A DNA stretch of 64,000 bases, taken from assembly GCF_014207905.1 (NCBI RefSeq), contig NZ_JACHLB010000002.1:620001-684000 (forward strand), read 5' to 3'. The stretch is from Flavobacterium notoginsengisoli (lineage in GTDB: Bacteria > Bacteroidota > Bacteroidia > Flavobacteriales > Flavobacteriaceae). Position numbers and translations under genes: made by a program. The notes below the pieces were generated by a model. That model did not search any database and was not told the origin of the DNA. It saw only the letters and a list, made by a program, of their open reading frames with translations. This document shows positions 1 to 8,227 of this stretch, piece after piece (position 1 is the stretch's first letter; the number at the start of each line of letters is the position of its first letter).

Positions 1-1476
1 TCTTTTTTAAAATCAAAATCAAAACCAACCCCAAACAATAAGAAAAAAAGTAAAAAATCACTTTTTAAACGCGTTATGGCTTGGCTGCATTTGTGGCTTG
101 GTTTAGCGTCTGGAATCATTGTAGTTATTGTCAGCCTTACGGGCTGTATTTATGTTTTTGAAAACGAAATAAAAGATTTTATTGAAGACTGGCGTTTTGT
201 AAAGCCTCAAGAAAAAGCATTTTTGCTGCCTTCGCAATTGGTTTCAATTGCAGATAAAAAAATGAAAGATAAAAAAGCTACCAGTGTCACATTCGGAGAA
301 AAAGACGAAGCGGCTATTGTTGGTTATTTTGTTGAGAAAAAAGGCGATGGCGAAAAAGGTGGTCGAGGAGAAAAAGGTGAAAACAAAAGGGGAGAACATA
401 AAAAAGGAGAAAGAAAAAGAGATTTCGCTAAAAATGAAGGCGAAAAAGCTAAATCTGACTTAAAATCTCAAGGAAAACCTGGAGAAAAAGGAAAAGGAAA
501 GGGAAAAGACGAAAAACGTAAAGGAGGCAGAAGATCTGGAACTTTTATCAGTGTTTATATGAATCCTTATACAGGAGAAATATTAAATGTAAAAACGTTT
601 TCTAGAGGTGATTCACCAGATTTTTTCAGATGGATATTAAACGGACACCGCGCTTTGTGGCTTCCTTATGATATTGGAAGACCAATTGTGGGAGTTGCAG
701 TTTTGATTTTTGTGGTCTTATTAATTTCGGGAATAGTTTTATGGTGGCCAACAAAATGGATTAAATCTATTATTGATAAAAGTTTTAAAATTAAATGGGA
801 CGCGAGCTTTAAGCGTGTCAATTATGACATGCATAATGTATTTGGTTTTTACAGCTGTATTTTTCTTTTCTTTATTGCTGTTACTGGTTTAGTATGGAGT
901 TTCGGATGGTGGAGTAAATCATTATACTGGGTAACATCAGGAGGAAAACCTTTGTCTGATAACCGTGAAGCTCCAAAATCGGATACTACCCACGTTGCGA
1001 CGTTTAATATTACAACTGCCGATAAAGTTTTATTAAATTTAAGAAAAGAAAATCCACAGGCATCTGGTATTTTAATTAACATTCCGGGAAAACCTTCAGA
1101 TCCAATCGGTGCTTTTGTTTACAAGCAAAAAAACACTTATTACAATATGGATCGTTACAGTTACGATCAACAGACTTTGAAAGAAATTTCAATTAAGACA
1201 CCTTTCTCAGGAAAGTATGTTGAAGCAAATATTCCAGACAAAATCCGTCGTATGAATTATGATATTCACGTAGGAAGTGTTCTTGGACTAACAGGAAAGT
1301 TCATTGCATTTTTTGCCAGTTTAATTTCTGCAAGCTTACCTATAACTGGATTTATAATTTGGTGGGGTAAACAGAAATGGGGCAAAAAGAAGCCCGCTGC
1401 AAAACCAAAAGTAGCAAGCAAAGCAATTCCTGTTCCTAAATTGAAAAATACAGCAGAACAAGAAGTTACTGCTTAA
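1..1476 (+). CDS. PepSY-associated TM helix protein, 5' end outside window
   Basis: Inner-membrane protein of the PepSY_TM family, usually linked to iron-siderophore or heme uptake and often called iron-regulated membrane protein. The frame is open from base 1; the ATG at 76 lies inside the conserved N-terminal region (lysine-rich stretch, then WLHLWLGLASG), so the true start is probably just upstream of the window. Counting from the ATG at 76, four hydrophobic segments are visible: about residues 6-28, 200-226, 257-282 and 395-425. The periplasmic loop contains a roughly 65-residue insertion (bases about 331-531) made almost only of Lys, Gly, Glu and Arg, which is not part of the family core. 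The C-terminal tail is also basic. A hairpin with a T-run follows. Family assignment is firm; the substrate is not visible. Confidence 0.85.
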   Translation, partial: SFLKSKSKPTPNNKKKSKKSLFKRVMAWLHLWLGLASGIIVVIVSLTGCIYVFENEIKDFIEDWRFVKPQEKAFLLPSQLVSIADKKMKDKKATSVTFGEKDEAAIVGYFVEKKGDGEKGGRGEKGENKRGEHKKGERKRDFAKNEGEKAKSDLKSQGKPGEKGKGKGKDEKRKGGRRSGTFISVYMNPYTGEILNVKTFSRGDSPDFFRWILNGHRALWLPYDIGRPIVGVAVLIFVVLLISGIVLWWPTKWIKSIIDKSFKIKWDASFKRVNYDMHNVFGFYSCIFLFFIAVTGLVWSFGWWSKSLYWVTSGGKPLSDNREAPKSDTTHVATFNITTADKVLLNLRKENPQASGILINIPGKPSDPIGAFVYKQKNTYYNMDRYSYDQQTLKEISIKTPFSGKYVEANIPDKIRRMNYDIHVGSVLGLTGKFIAFFASLISASLPITGFIIWWGKQKWGKKKPAAKPKVASKAIPVPKLKNTAEQEVTA

Positions 1477-1531
1477 GAAATATTAAAAACTGGTTTTTTA
1501 ATTCTTTTTTGTTTTTTTTTTTTTTTTGATC

Positions 1532-1560
1532 AAAGGCAAAGTCGAGCAAGCTTTGCCTTT
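1532..1560 (+). terminator. Intrinsic terminator after PepSY gene
   Basis: AAAGGCAAAG and CTTTGCCTTT pair perfectly around a 9-base loop and are followed by a T-rich stretch. It ends the plus-strand PepSY gene. Confidence 0.75.
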
Positions 1561-1588
1561 TTGATTTTAAGAATATGAATTAAAAAAG

Positions 1589-1629
1589 AAATTCCAAATC
1601 CCAATCTTAAAAATTGGAATTTGGAATTT
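1589..1629. repeat. Intergenic palindrome, ATTCCAAAT family
   Basis: A 17-base arm pairs with its partner except at one position around a short AT loop. The same word (TTGGAATTTGG) forms a perfect palindrome at 6784-6827, so this is a dispersed repeat family. It lies just past the stop of the minus-strand TonB receptor gene and may act as its terminator. Confidence 0.6.
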
Positions 1630-1651
1630 TAATATTGAAATTTAACTGAGA

Positions 1652-4150
1652 TTATCCAGGAAATTCTCCTCCATCTCCGCCACCATCATTTTTAGGCATA
1701 TTTTTATCTCTTTCACCTTTTGGTTTGTTGAAACGATAAGTGAACGATAAGTTGAATTGACGTTTACGGAATTGGAATTCGCTATATGAATTTACATCAT
1801 CCAAATACGTGTAAGATCTCATTTTTCTAGAATTGAATACGTCGCTAATATTAAATGCAATAGTTGCTTTATCTTTCATTACATCTTTACTAAAAGCAGT
1901 ATTCATTCCGAATTGCCCTAAGTTTTTACCTTGAGCTGTTTTTTGCTCTCCGTTATACATAGCAGTCAATTGCCAGTCAATTTTGTATGGTAATGTAACT
2001 TTAGAGTTTACTCTTGCAAACCAAGAATTAGCCTGATTGTCTAAATCCTGAACAACCACATTTCCTTGTGTGTCTGTATAGCTATTTTCTCCAGTTGTTT
2101 TTACATTAAAGAAGTTAAAGTTACTGTTCAATTTCCACCATTTGTAAGGCGTGTAATTGAATGTAAATTCGAAACCAAATTTTTGCTCTCTTCCTAAGTT
2201 AATAGGAGAACTTTTAATCACAGGCGTACCATCAACTGTTTCACCTGGCTGAGGAGTTACTACTTCACCATCAGGAGTAACAACATCGCCCGTAGGAGAT
2301 CTTACAAAACTGAAAACGTCTTTTGTGTTTTCAAAATAAGCAGAGGTATTAAAAGTTACTTTATCCCATCTTTTGATGTATCCGATGTCATATTTGTCTG
2401 TTAAAGAAGGATCCAAATCTGGATTTCCTTGAAAGATGTTGATGTTACTAGCATAGTTTACTGCAGGGTTCATGAAACGTCCTCTAGGTCTTGATAAACG
2501 TTTGCTATAACTTGCAGAGAAATTGCTTTGATCTGAAATTTCGTAACTAACAAAAGCACTTGGGAAAAGATTGTTGTATTTTTTAGTGTTGAAATCGCTA
2601 TTATCTAATAAGTTAACTTCGATATTAGTGTCTTCCCATCTTAAACCAAATAAATAAGAGAATTTATTCACTTTGAAACCATATTGCGTATAAAGCGCAT
2701 TAATGTTTTCTTTATACTCTAAAGTATTAGATAAATTAGGATCGGTCACATTCTGACCATTCGAATCAAGAGTACTAACATTATAAATGTTATTCAAATC
2801 CCCAAAACTTCCTTTGTAACCAGCCTCAAACTGTCCGCCTTTTCCAAGAGGTAAAACATAATCAACTTGTGCTAAGACTTGTTTTTGCACTTGATTATTT
2901 AGAGTTGTATTAAAATTTGGAGAAGCTGTAATCGTACTATTACTATCATCTGTATTTCTAGAAATAGAAAGATCAGCAGTAAGTTTATGGCCTTTGTCGT
3001 TGAAATTTTTAATTAAATTAGATGTAAATTCAACATTTTCACTTCCTGTATCAGCGTTGTTTAAACGATAAGATGTTCCTGTAAAAGCGCGATTTGCATC
3101 ATAATTGTAGTAATTAATCAAATCACGATCGTCACCAGTGTTGTTTTGATAATTAATGGCATTAGTCCAGAATGTAGTTGGAGTAAGCGTCCATTCAACT
3201 CCAGCTCTTCCATTAAAACCATTTCTAACACGTTTGGTATCACGAGTTTCATCTAAGAAATTCTTTGTCGTGCCATCAGTATTTAGATATTCAGAATTTG
3301 TTTTACCAGCACCTTCTGTTGTTCTGTAATTGTATCCAGCAGTTGTAAAGTAGTTTAATTTTTCTGTTTTATAATTTACATTGGCACTTAAACCATAAGT
3401 TTCTGGTAATCCTGTTGAAGCAATCAAAGTTCCATTAAAACCTTGATTTTTTCCTTTTTTAAGTATAATATTGATAATTCCAGAACCTCCTTCTGCATCA
3501 TAACGTGCAGATGGATTGGTAATAACTTCTACTTTATCGATAGCATCTGCTGGAAGTTGTCTTAAAGCTTCAGCCATATTAATAGCTTGCGAAGGTCTTC
3601 CGTCAATTAAAATACGAATATTATCACTTCCGCGTAAGCTAACATTTCCTTCAGTATCAACAGAAACAGACGGAACGTTGTCTAAAACGTCGCTAACGCT
3701 TCCGCCTTTTACAATCATATCTTGACCAACGTTGTAAACTTTTTTGTCTAATTTTATTTCTACTGAAGATTTTTCAGCTCGAACTACAACTTCATTAAGC
3801 TGTGCCGCATCTTCAGATAAATTGACAACACCTAGATTGGTATCACCTTGAACGCTTTTTTGCTTAATTTCAGTCGATTTAAAAGAGATAAATTCAACCT
3901 TTATATCGTAAGTTCCTGGAGCAACAGCAACTTCGAACTCTCCTTTTGGATTGGTAATTCCTCCTGCAATAACCTTAGTATCATTTGGAGCAGTAATAGA
4001 AATAGTAGCATACTCTAAAGGCTGTTTGCTTACTTTTTCTAAAACTTTTCCACTGACTTTTACTTTGTTGCCGCCAGGACCTTGTTGTGAGTAATTGTAC
4101 ATGCTTGTAAACAAGAATACTAGCAGTACAGCAAATTTGATTTTTTTCAT
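1652..4150 (-). CDS. TonB-dependent outer-membrane receptor
   Basis: Outer-membrane transporter of 832 residues driven by TonB. A signal peptide (residues 1-21, ending near YSQQ) is followed by a carboxypeptidase-regulatory-like beta-sandwich (about 30-115). Next come a plug domain (about 135-235, with IRILIDGRPSQAINMAEALR and PSARYDAEGGSGIINIILKK) and a large barrel of the OMP_b-brl_3 type ending in a Gly/Asp-rich tail. Receptors with this layout import siderophores, oligosaccharides or peptides. No SusD partner is next to it, so the ligand cannot be read. It is convergent with the PepSY gene, which hints at, but does not prove, a role in iron uptake. Confidence 0.9.
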   Translation of the reverse strand: MKKIKFAVLLVFLFTSMYNYSQQGPGGNKVKVSGKVLEKVSKQPLEYATISITAPNDTKVIAGGITNPKGEFEVAVAPGTYDIKVEFISFKSTEIKQKSVQGDTNLGVVNLSEDAAQLNEVVVRAEKSSVEIKLDKKVYNVGQDMIVKGGSVSDVLDNVPSVSVDTEGNVSLRGSDNIRILIDGRPSQAINMAEALRQLPADAIDKVEVITNPSARYDAEGGSGIINIILKKGKNQGFNGTLIASTGLPETYGLSANVNYKTEKLNYFTTAGYNYRTTEGAGKTNSEYLNTDGTTKNFLDETRDTKRVRNGFNGRAGVEWTLTPTTFWTNAINYQNNTGDDRDLINYYNYDANRAFTGTSYRLNNADTGSENVEFTSNLIKNFNDKGHKLTADLSISRNTDDSNSTITASPNFNTTLNNQVQKQVLAQVDYVLPLGKGGQFEAGYKGSFGDLNNIYNVSTLDSNGQNVTDPNLSNTLEYKENINALYTQYGFKVNKFSYLFGLRWEDTNIEVNLLDNSDFNTKKYNNLFPSAFVSYEISDQSNFSASYSKRLSRPRGRFMNPAVNYASNINIFQGNPDLDPSLTDKYDIGYIKRWDKVTFNTSAYFENTKDVFSFVRSPTGDVVTPDGEVVTPQPGETVDGTPVIKSSPINLGREQKFGFEFTFNYTPYKWWKLNSNFNFFNVKTTGENSYTDTQGNVVVQDLDNQANSWFARVNSKVTLPYKIDWQLTAMYNGEQKTAQGKNLGQFGMNTAFSKDVMKDKATIAFNISDVFNSRKMRSYTYLDDVNSYSEFQFRKRQFNLSFTYRFNKPKGERDKNMPKNDGGGDGGEFPG

Positions 4151-4241
4151 TTTCTGGTTTTTCTTTTCTCTTTAGACGGCAAATGTAGTTTTTGGTTTAA
4201 AGAAAGAAATCACAAAAAAATGTTAATGAGGTATTTTAGAA

Positions 4242-4586
4242 TCAATCTAAAAAAGAAGCGACTAGATCTGGATCTCTGCCAATAATAGCTTTTCCATCTT
4301 TTACAACAATAGGTCTTTCTATTAAAATTGGATTTTCGACCATTGCATTAACAATTTGATCATCACTTAAAGTTTTTCCTTTAAAGTTTTCAATCCAAAT
4401 TTTTTCTTTGGTTCTAACCAACTGAATTGGCTCTAAATTAAGTTGTTTCAACAGCTTTTTTAGTTCTTCAACATTTGGGGTTTCTGTCAAATATGGAATT
4501 ATTTCAAATTCTTGATTAGACTGTTCGATAAAAGCAAGGCAGTTTCTTGATTTTCCGCATCTCGGATTATGATAAATTTGTATCAT
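4242..4586 (-). CDS. arsC: Arsenate reductase (ArsC family)
   Basis: A 114-residue thioredoxin-fold protein of the glutaredoxin-dependent ArsC family, which reduces arsenate to arsenite in the cytoplasm. The N-terminus reads IYHNPRCGKSRN, placing the catalytic cysteine at residue 10, and ERPIVV near residue 90 supplies the conserved arginine. The length is normal for the family. There is no arsenite pump or ArsR next to it, so it stands outside a classical ars operon; a general YffB/Spx-like redox role is possible. Confidence 0.85.
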   Translation of the reverse strand: MIQIYHNPRCGKSRNCLAFIEQSNQEFEIIPYLTETPNVEELKKLLKQLNLEPIQLVRTKEKIWIENFKGKTLSDDQIVNAMVENPILIERPIVVKDGKAIIGRDPDLVASFLD

Positions 4587-4703
4587 TTTGTTATATTTAA
4601 GGGTTCAAATATTTGTAAGGCAAAAAAGAGGTACTTTTGCAATGCCAAAAGTAAGATTTACTTATGAAATTTGAATTCTCATTTTTTTTAAAATTTTAGA
4701 TTT

Positions 4704-5633
4704 ATGTTTTTAGAACAAGGAATTAAGCCAGAAAATAAATTTTGGAAGTATCTCGTAGGCTCTCTTTTTATAATAGCAGCTTCTTTTGTAGGACAAATTC
4801 CACTTACCGCGGCGGTGTTTTATAAAGCTTTTAGCGAAGGAAAAGCATTTCCAACAACGAACGATGGCGTTATGAAAATGTTTGAATCAAATATAACTCT
4901 TTTTCTAGTAATGATTTCGTTTGTTTTCGCTTTAGCAGGAGTTTACTTTGTGGTTAAATTTATTCATCATCAGACATTATTATCTGTAACTACAGCAAGA
5001 CCCAAAACGGACTGGAAGCGAATTTGGTTCTCTTTCTTTTTATGGACGTTCATTTCACTTTTAAGTTTCTTTATTGTTTATATAAGTTCTCCAGAAAAAT
5101 TTGTTTTAAGTTTTAGATTAATTCCGTTTTTAATTTTAGTTGTAGTAGGATCTATATTAATTCCGATACAAACCAGTACAGAAGAATATGTTTTTAGAGG
5201 CTATCTTATGCAAGGATTTGCCAATTTAGCTCGCAATAGATGGTTTCCGCTCGTTATGACTTCGGTAATTTTTGGATCGATGCATTGGTTTAATCCAGAA
5301 GTAGGGAAAATGGGAAATATCGTAATGATATATTACATAGGAACAGGATTGTTTTTAGGTGTTATCACATTAATGGATGAAGGAATGGAACTGGCATTAG
5401 GTTTTCACGCAGCAAATAATCTTGTGGGAGCGCTTTTAGTTACATCAGATTGGACCGTCTTTCAAACACATTCTATATTTAGAGACCTTTCAGATCCATC
5501 GGCAGGAATAGACGTTATTTTGCCAGTTGTAATCATATATCCAATTTTGCTTTTTATTTTTTCTAAAAAATATGGCTGGACAAATTGGAAAGAAAAATTG
5601 ACAGGAAATATTAATGTTCAAGAAATACAGTAA
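4704..5633 (+). CDS. CPBP family intramembrane metalloprotease
   Basis: An integral membrane protein of 309 residues with about eight hydrophobic segments. The CPBP (CAAX protease and bacteriocin-processing, Abi) signature is complete: EEYVFRGYLMQGF near residue 165, FGSMHW near 190 and HAANNLVG near 237, giving the Glu-Glu, Arg and two His metal-binding residues. The target is unknown; in bacteria the family is linked to bacteriocin self-immunity and membrane protein processing. It is followed after four bases by menE and is probably co-transcribed with it. Confidence 0.88.
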   Translation: MFLEQGIKPENKFWKYLVGSLFIIAASFVGQIPLTAAVFYKAFSEGKAFPTTNDGVMKMFESNITLFLVMISFVFALAGVYFVVKFIHHQTLLSVTTARPKTDWKRIWFSFFLWTFISLLSFFIVYISSPEKFVLSFRLIPFLILVVVGSILIPIQTSTEEYVFRGYLMQGFANLARNRWFPLVMTSVIFGSMHWFNPEVGKMGNIVMIYYIGTGLFLGVITLMDEGMELALGFHAANNLVGALLVTSDWTVFQTHSIFRDLSDPSAGIDVILPVVIIYPILLFIFSKKYGWTNWKEKLTGNINVQEIQ

Positions 5634-5637
5634 AGTT

Positions 5638-6681
5638 ATGCCAAATTTGACTCATAGAAATGTACACAATTATTTTAAATTAAATGGTTATCATTTAAAT
5701 GCCAATGATTTATGTCGCGTTGCATATAGTTATGTTAAAGAAGGTGACGCATACGAACGATCAATTGGTGAATTCTTTTTAGATTGGTTTGATAAAAAGG
5801 ATTATATCGAAATGACAACATCTGGAACTACTGGTCTTCCAAAATTAGTAAGATTAGAAAAACAGGCAATGATTCATTCTGCGCTTGCAACAGGTGATTT
5901 TTTTGATTTGAAACCTGGCGACAAAGCTTTATTATGTCTTCCAACACAATTTATTGCCGGCAAAATGATGTTGGTGCGAAGTTTAATTTTAGGATTAGAA
6001 TTAGATGTTGTTTCGCCAAGTCTTCACCCGCTTGAGTTAAATACAACGACATATGATTTTGTTGCAATGGTGCCACTTCAGGTTCAAAATTCAATAAAGG
6101 GACTAAAAAATGTTCGCAAGCTGATTATTGGAGGTGCTAAAATGGATTCGTCTTTAGAAGAAAAACTTTTGCCACTAAAAACAGAGATTTATGAAACCTA
6201 CGGAATGACTGAAACAATAACGCATATTGCAGCTAAACGTTTGGGAGATTCTGTTTTTTCAATTCTTCCAAATGTGAAAATCTCGCAAGACGATCGTGGA
6301 TGTCTGGTTATCAATGTTGCCACAATTTCTGATGAAGCTATTGTAACGAATGATTTAGTAGAATTATTAAACGATCAGCAATTTATTTTTTTAGGAAGAA
6401 TAGATAATGTAATTAATAGTGGAGGAGTAAAGCTGATTCCTGAGCAGATTGAAGCAAAATTGACAGGGAAAATAAATAGCAGGTTTTTTGTAACCGGACT
6501 TCCTGATACTACTTTAGGAGAAAAGTTAGTTCTAGTTATTGAAGGAGAAAAACAAGAATTTCCAGCAGATTTCTTTGATGTTTTAGGGAAATATGAAAAA
6601 CCAAAAGAAATAGTTTTTGTTACTAAATTCAAAGAAAACGAAAATGGAAAGTTATTACGCAAACCTACTTTGCAGGATTAA
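5638..6681 (+). CDS. menE: o-Succinylbenzoate-CoA ligase-like AMP-binding protein
   Basis: An AMP-binding adenylate-forming enzyme of 347 residues, shorter than most acyl-CoA synthetases, as is usual for flavobacterial MenE, which activates o-succinylbenzoate in menaquinone synthesis. The phosphate-binding loop reads TSGTTGLPKLVRL, the A5 motif YETYGMTETITH, and the hinge region has GRIDNVINSGGVKL. The chosen ATG at 5638 lies four bases after the CPBP stop. An ATG at 5614 would overlap that gene by 20 bases and adds eight residues with no family support. Other men genes are not in the window, so the substrate is inferred from similarity. Confidence 0.82.
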   Translation: MPNLTHRNVHNYFKLNGYHLNANDLCRVAYSYVKEGDAYERSIGEFFLDWFDKKDYIEMTTSGTTGLPKLVRLEKQAMIHSALATGDFFDLKPGDKALLCLPTQFIAGKMMLVRSLILGLELDVVSPSLHPLELNTTTYDFVAMVPLQVQNSIKGLKNVRKLIIGGAKMDSSLEEKLLPLKTEIYETYGMTETITHIAAKRLGDSVFSILPNVKISQDDRGCLVINVATISDEAIVTNDLVELLNDQQFIFLGRIDNVINSGGVKLIPEQIEAKLTGKINSRFFVTGLPDTTLGEKLVLVIEGEKQEFPADFFDVLGKYEKPKEIVFVTKFKENENGKLLRKPTLQD

Positions 6682-6725
6682 AATTCCAAAATAAAAAAAT
6701 GCAAATTACAATGCTATGCGTTTAG

Positions 6726-6758
6726 AACTTTGTCAAAGTTTCAAACTTTGACAAAGTT
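6726..6758. repeat. Perfect 16-bp inverted repeat
   Basis: AACTTTGTCAAAGTTT and its exact complement are separated by one base. This type of palindrome is scattered between genes in Flavobacterium genomes (from memory). It lies between convergent menE and the rRNA methyltransferase gene. Confidence 0.8.
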
Positions 6759-6783
6759 GGACAAGTAGAAAAATATAAAATAA

Positions 6784-6827
6784 AAAAAATCCAAATTCCA
6801 AGTTTAAAATTGGAATTTGGATTTTTT
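6784..6827. terminator. Bidirectional terminator-like palindrome
   Basis: Two perfect 18-base arms (A-run, TCCAAATTCCAA / complement, T-run) flank an 8-base loop. A-rich and T-rich flanks make it work in both directions between two convergent genes. It belongs to the same repeat family as 1589-1629. Confidence 0.75.
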
Positions 6828-6878
6828 AGTATTAAGATTCCAAAATAAATTGAAATTTGGATTTTCAAAAATTGGAAT

Positions 6879-8093
6879 TTATTTCTTACGTTCCATAAGT
6901 GCCATATAGAATCCATCAAAACCAGATTCCGACGCTAGCATTTTACGATCTTCAATAAAAGTAAATTGCTGTCCGATTTCTGTTTTCAAGAACTTTTCAA
7001 CTTGTTCTTGATTTTCTGATGGCAATACAGAACAAGTTGCATAAACTAATTTACCGCCTGGTTTTACAATTTTAGAATAACTTTCTAAAACCTCGCTCTG
7101 AACTTTACGAATGTTATCAATAAATTCAGGTTGTAATTTCCATTTCGAATCAGGATTTCTTTTCAAAACTCCTAAACCGCTACAAGGTGCGTCAATTAAA
7201 ACACGATCTGCTTTTTCGTGTAATTTTTTGATCACTTTTGTGCTGTCAATAATACGGTATTCGATATTAAAAGCGCCATTTCTTTTTGCTCTTAATTTCA
7301 ATTGTTTCAATTTACTTTCGTACAAATCCATTGCAATAAGCTGCCCTTTATTTTCCATTAAAGAAGCCATATGCAATGTTTTTCCACCTGCTCCAGCACA
7401 AGTGTCAACCACACGCATTCCAGGTTTTACATCTAAGAATCCTGCAACTAATTGTGAGTTGGCGTCCTGCACTTCAAATAAGCCTTGTTTAAAAGCATCT
7501 GTTAAAAATACATTAGCTCTTTCTTTTAAAACAAGTGCTTCTGGCTGGTCTTTTAAATATTCTGTTTCAATATTTAAATCCATTAAAGTATTTCGAAGGC
7601 TTTCTTTAGTTCCTTTTAAAGTGTTAGTTCTAAGAATAACTTTTGCAGGCTGATTTTGAGCTGCAATTTCTTTCGCCCAAACTTTTTCGCCTAATTCTTT
7701 TACTCCTAATTCATCCATCCAATCTGGAATAGATTCTTTAACAGCTCTTGTTTTAGATAATTCGTCAAAACGACCTTTTATTTTTCTCTCTGGAGTTCCT
7801 TCCAATTGTCTCCAATCTGGAATTGGGTAACCGCGTAAAACCGCCCAAACAGCAAACATTCTCCAAAGATTATCTCTATCATATGGTTCTTTTACTTCGG
7901 CAATTTCGGCATATAATCGTTTCCAACGAACAATTTCATATATGGTTTCAGCAACAAACTTCCTGTCAGAACTTCCCCAACGTTTGTCTTTTTTTAATGC
8001 TCTAGCTACCACTTTATCAGCATATTCTCCTTCGTTGAAAATTGCATTCAAAGAGTCAATGGTAGTATAAACTAAATTTCTGTGTAATCTCAT
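6879..8093 (-). CDS. RsmB/NOP family RNA (cytosine-5) methyltransferase
   Basis: A SAM-dependent m5C methyltransferase of 404 residues from the NOL1/NOP2/Sun family. An N-terminal NusB-like helical part (about 1-140) precedes the Rossmann catalytic domain. Motif I is DTCAGAGGKTLHMASL, motif IV is DAPCSGLGVLKRNPDSKW and motif VI is ATCSVLPSENQEQ. The two cysteines in PCSG and TCS are the pair used for base attack and release. The likely target is 16S rRNA, but RsmB and RsmF orthology cannot be separated by eye. It stands alone, convergent with menE. Confidence 0.88.
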   Translation of the reverse strand: MRLHRNLVYTTIDSLNAIFNEGEYADKVVARALKKDKRWGSSDRKFVAETIYEIVRWKRLYAEIAEVKEPYDRDNLWRMFAVWAVLRGYPIPDWRQLEGTPERKIKGRFDELSKTRAVKESIPDWMDELGVKELGEKVWAKEIAAQNQPAKVILRTNTLKGTKESLRNTLMDLNIETEYLKDQPEALVLKERANVFLTDAFKQGLFEVQDANSQLVAGFLDVKPGMRVVDTCAGAGGKTLHMASLMENKGQLIAMDLYESKLKQLKLRAKRNGAFNIEYRIIDSTKVIKKLHEKADRVLIDAPCSGLGVLKRNPDSKWKLQPEFIDNIRKVQSEVLESYSKIVKPGGKLVYATCSVLPSENQEQVEKFLKTEIGQQFTFIEDRKMLASESGFDGFYMALMERKK

Positions 8094-8181
8094 TTCTATT
8101 ATTTGAGTTGCAAAGGTACTATTAATTGATTGAAAGTTAAATTTTTAATACCGAATCTTACTTAGATCGCTATTAAAGAAA

Positions 8182-8210
8182 AAAAAACACTCTAATTAAG
8201 AGTGTTTTTT
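8182..8210 (-). terminator. Intrinsic terminator of kup
   Basis: AAAAAACACTCT and AGAGTGTTTTTT pair perfectly over a 5-base loop just past the kup stop. The minus-strand reading ends in a T-run. Confidence 0.8.
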
Positions 8211-8227
8211 GAAATATTTTTAAGGCT

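Noticed and set aside
849-1082. Minus-strand 77-residue frame inside the PepSY gene
   Set aside because: Shadow frame of a well-supported gene. The same applies to other frames opposite rsmB, kup, mnmD, fadB-like and rtcB genes.
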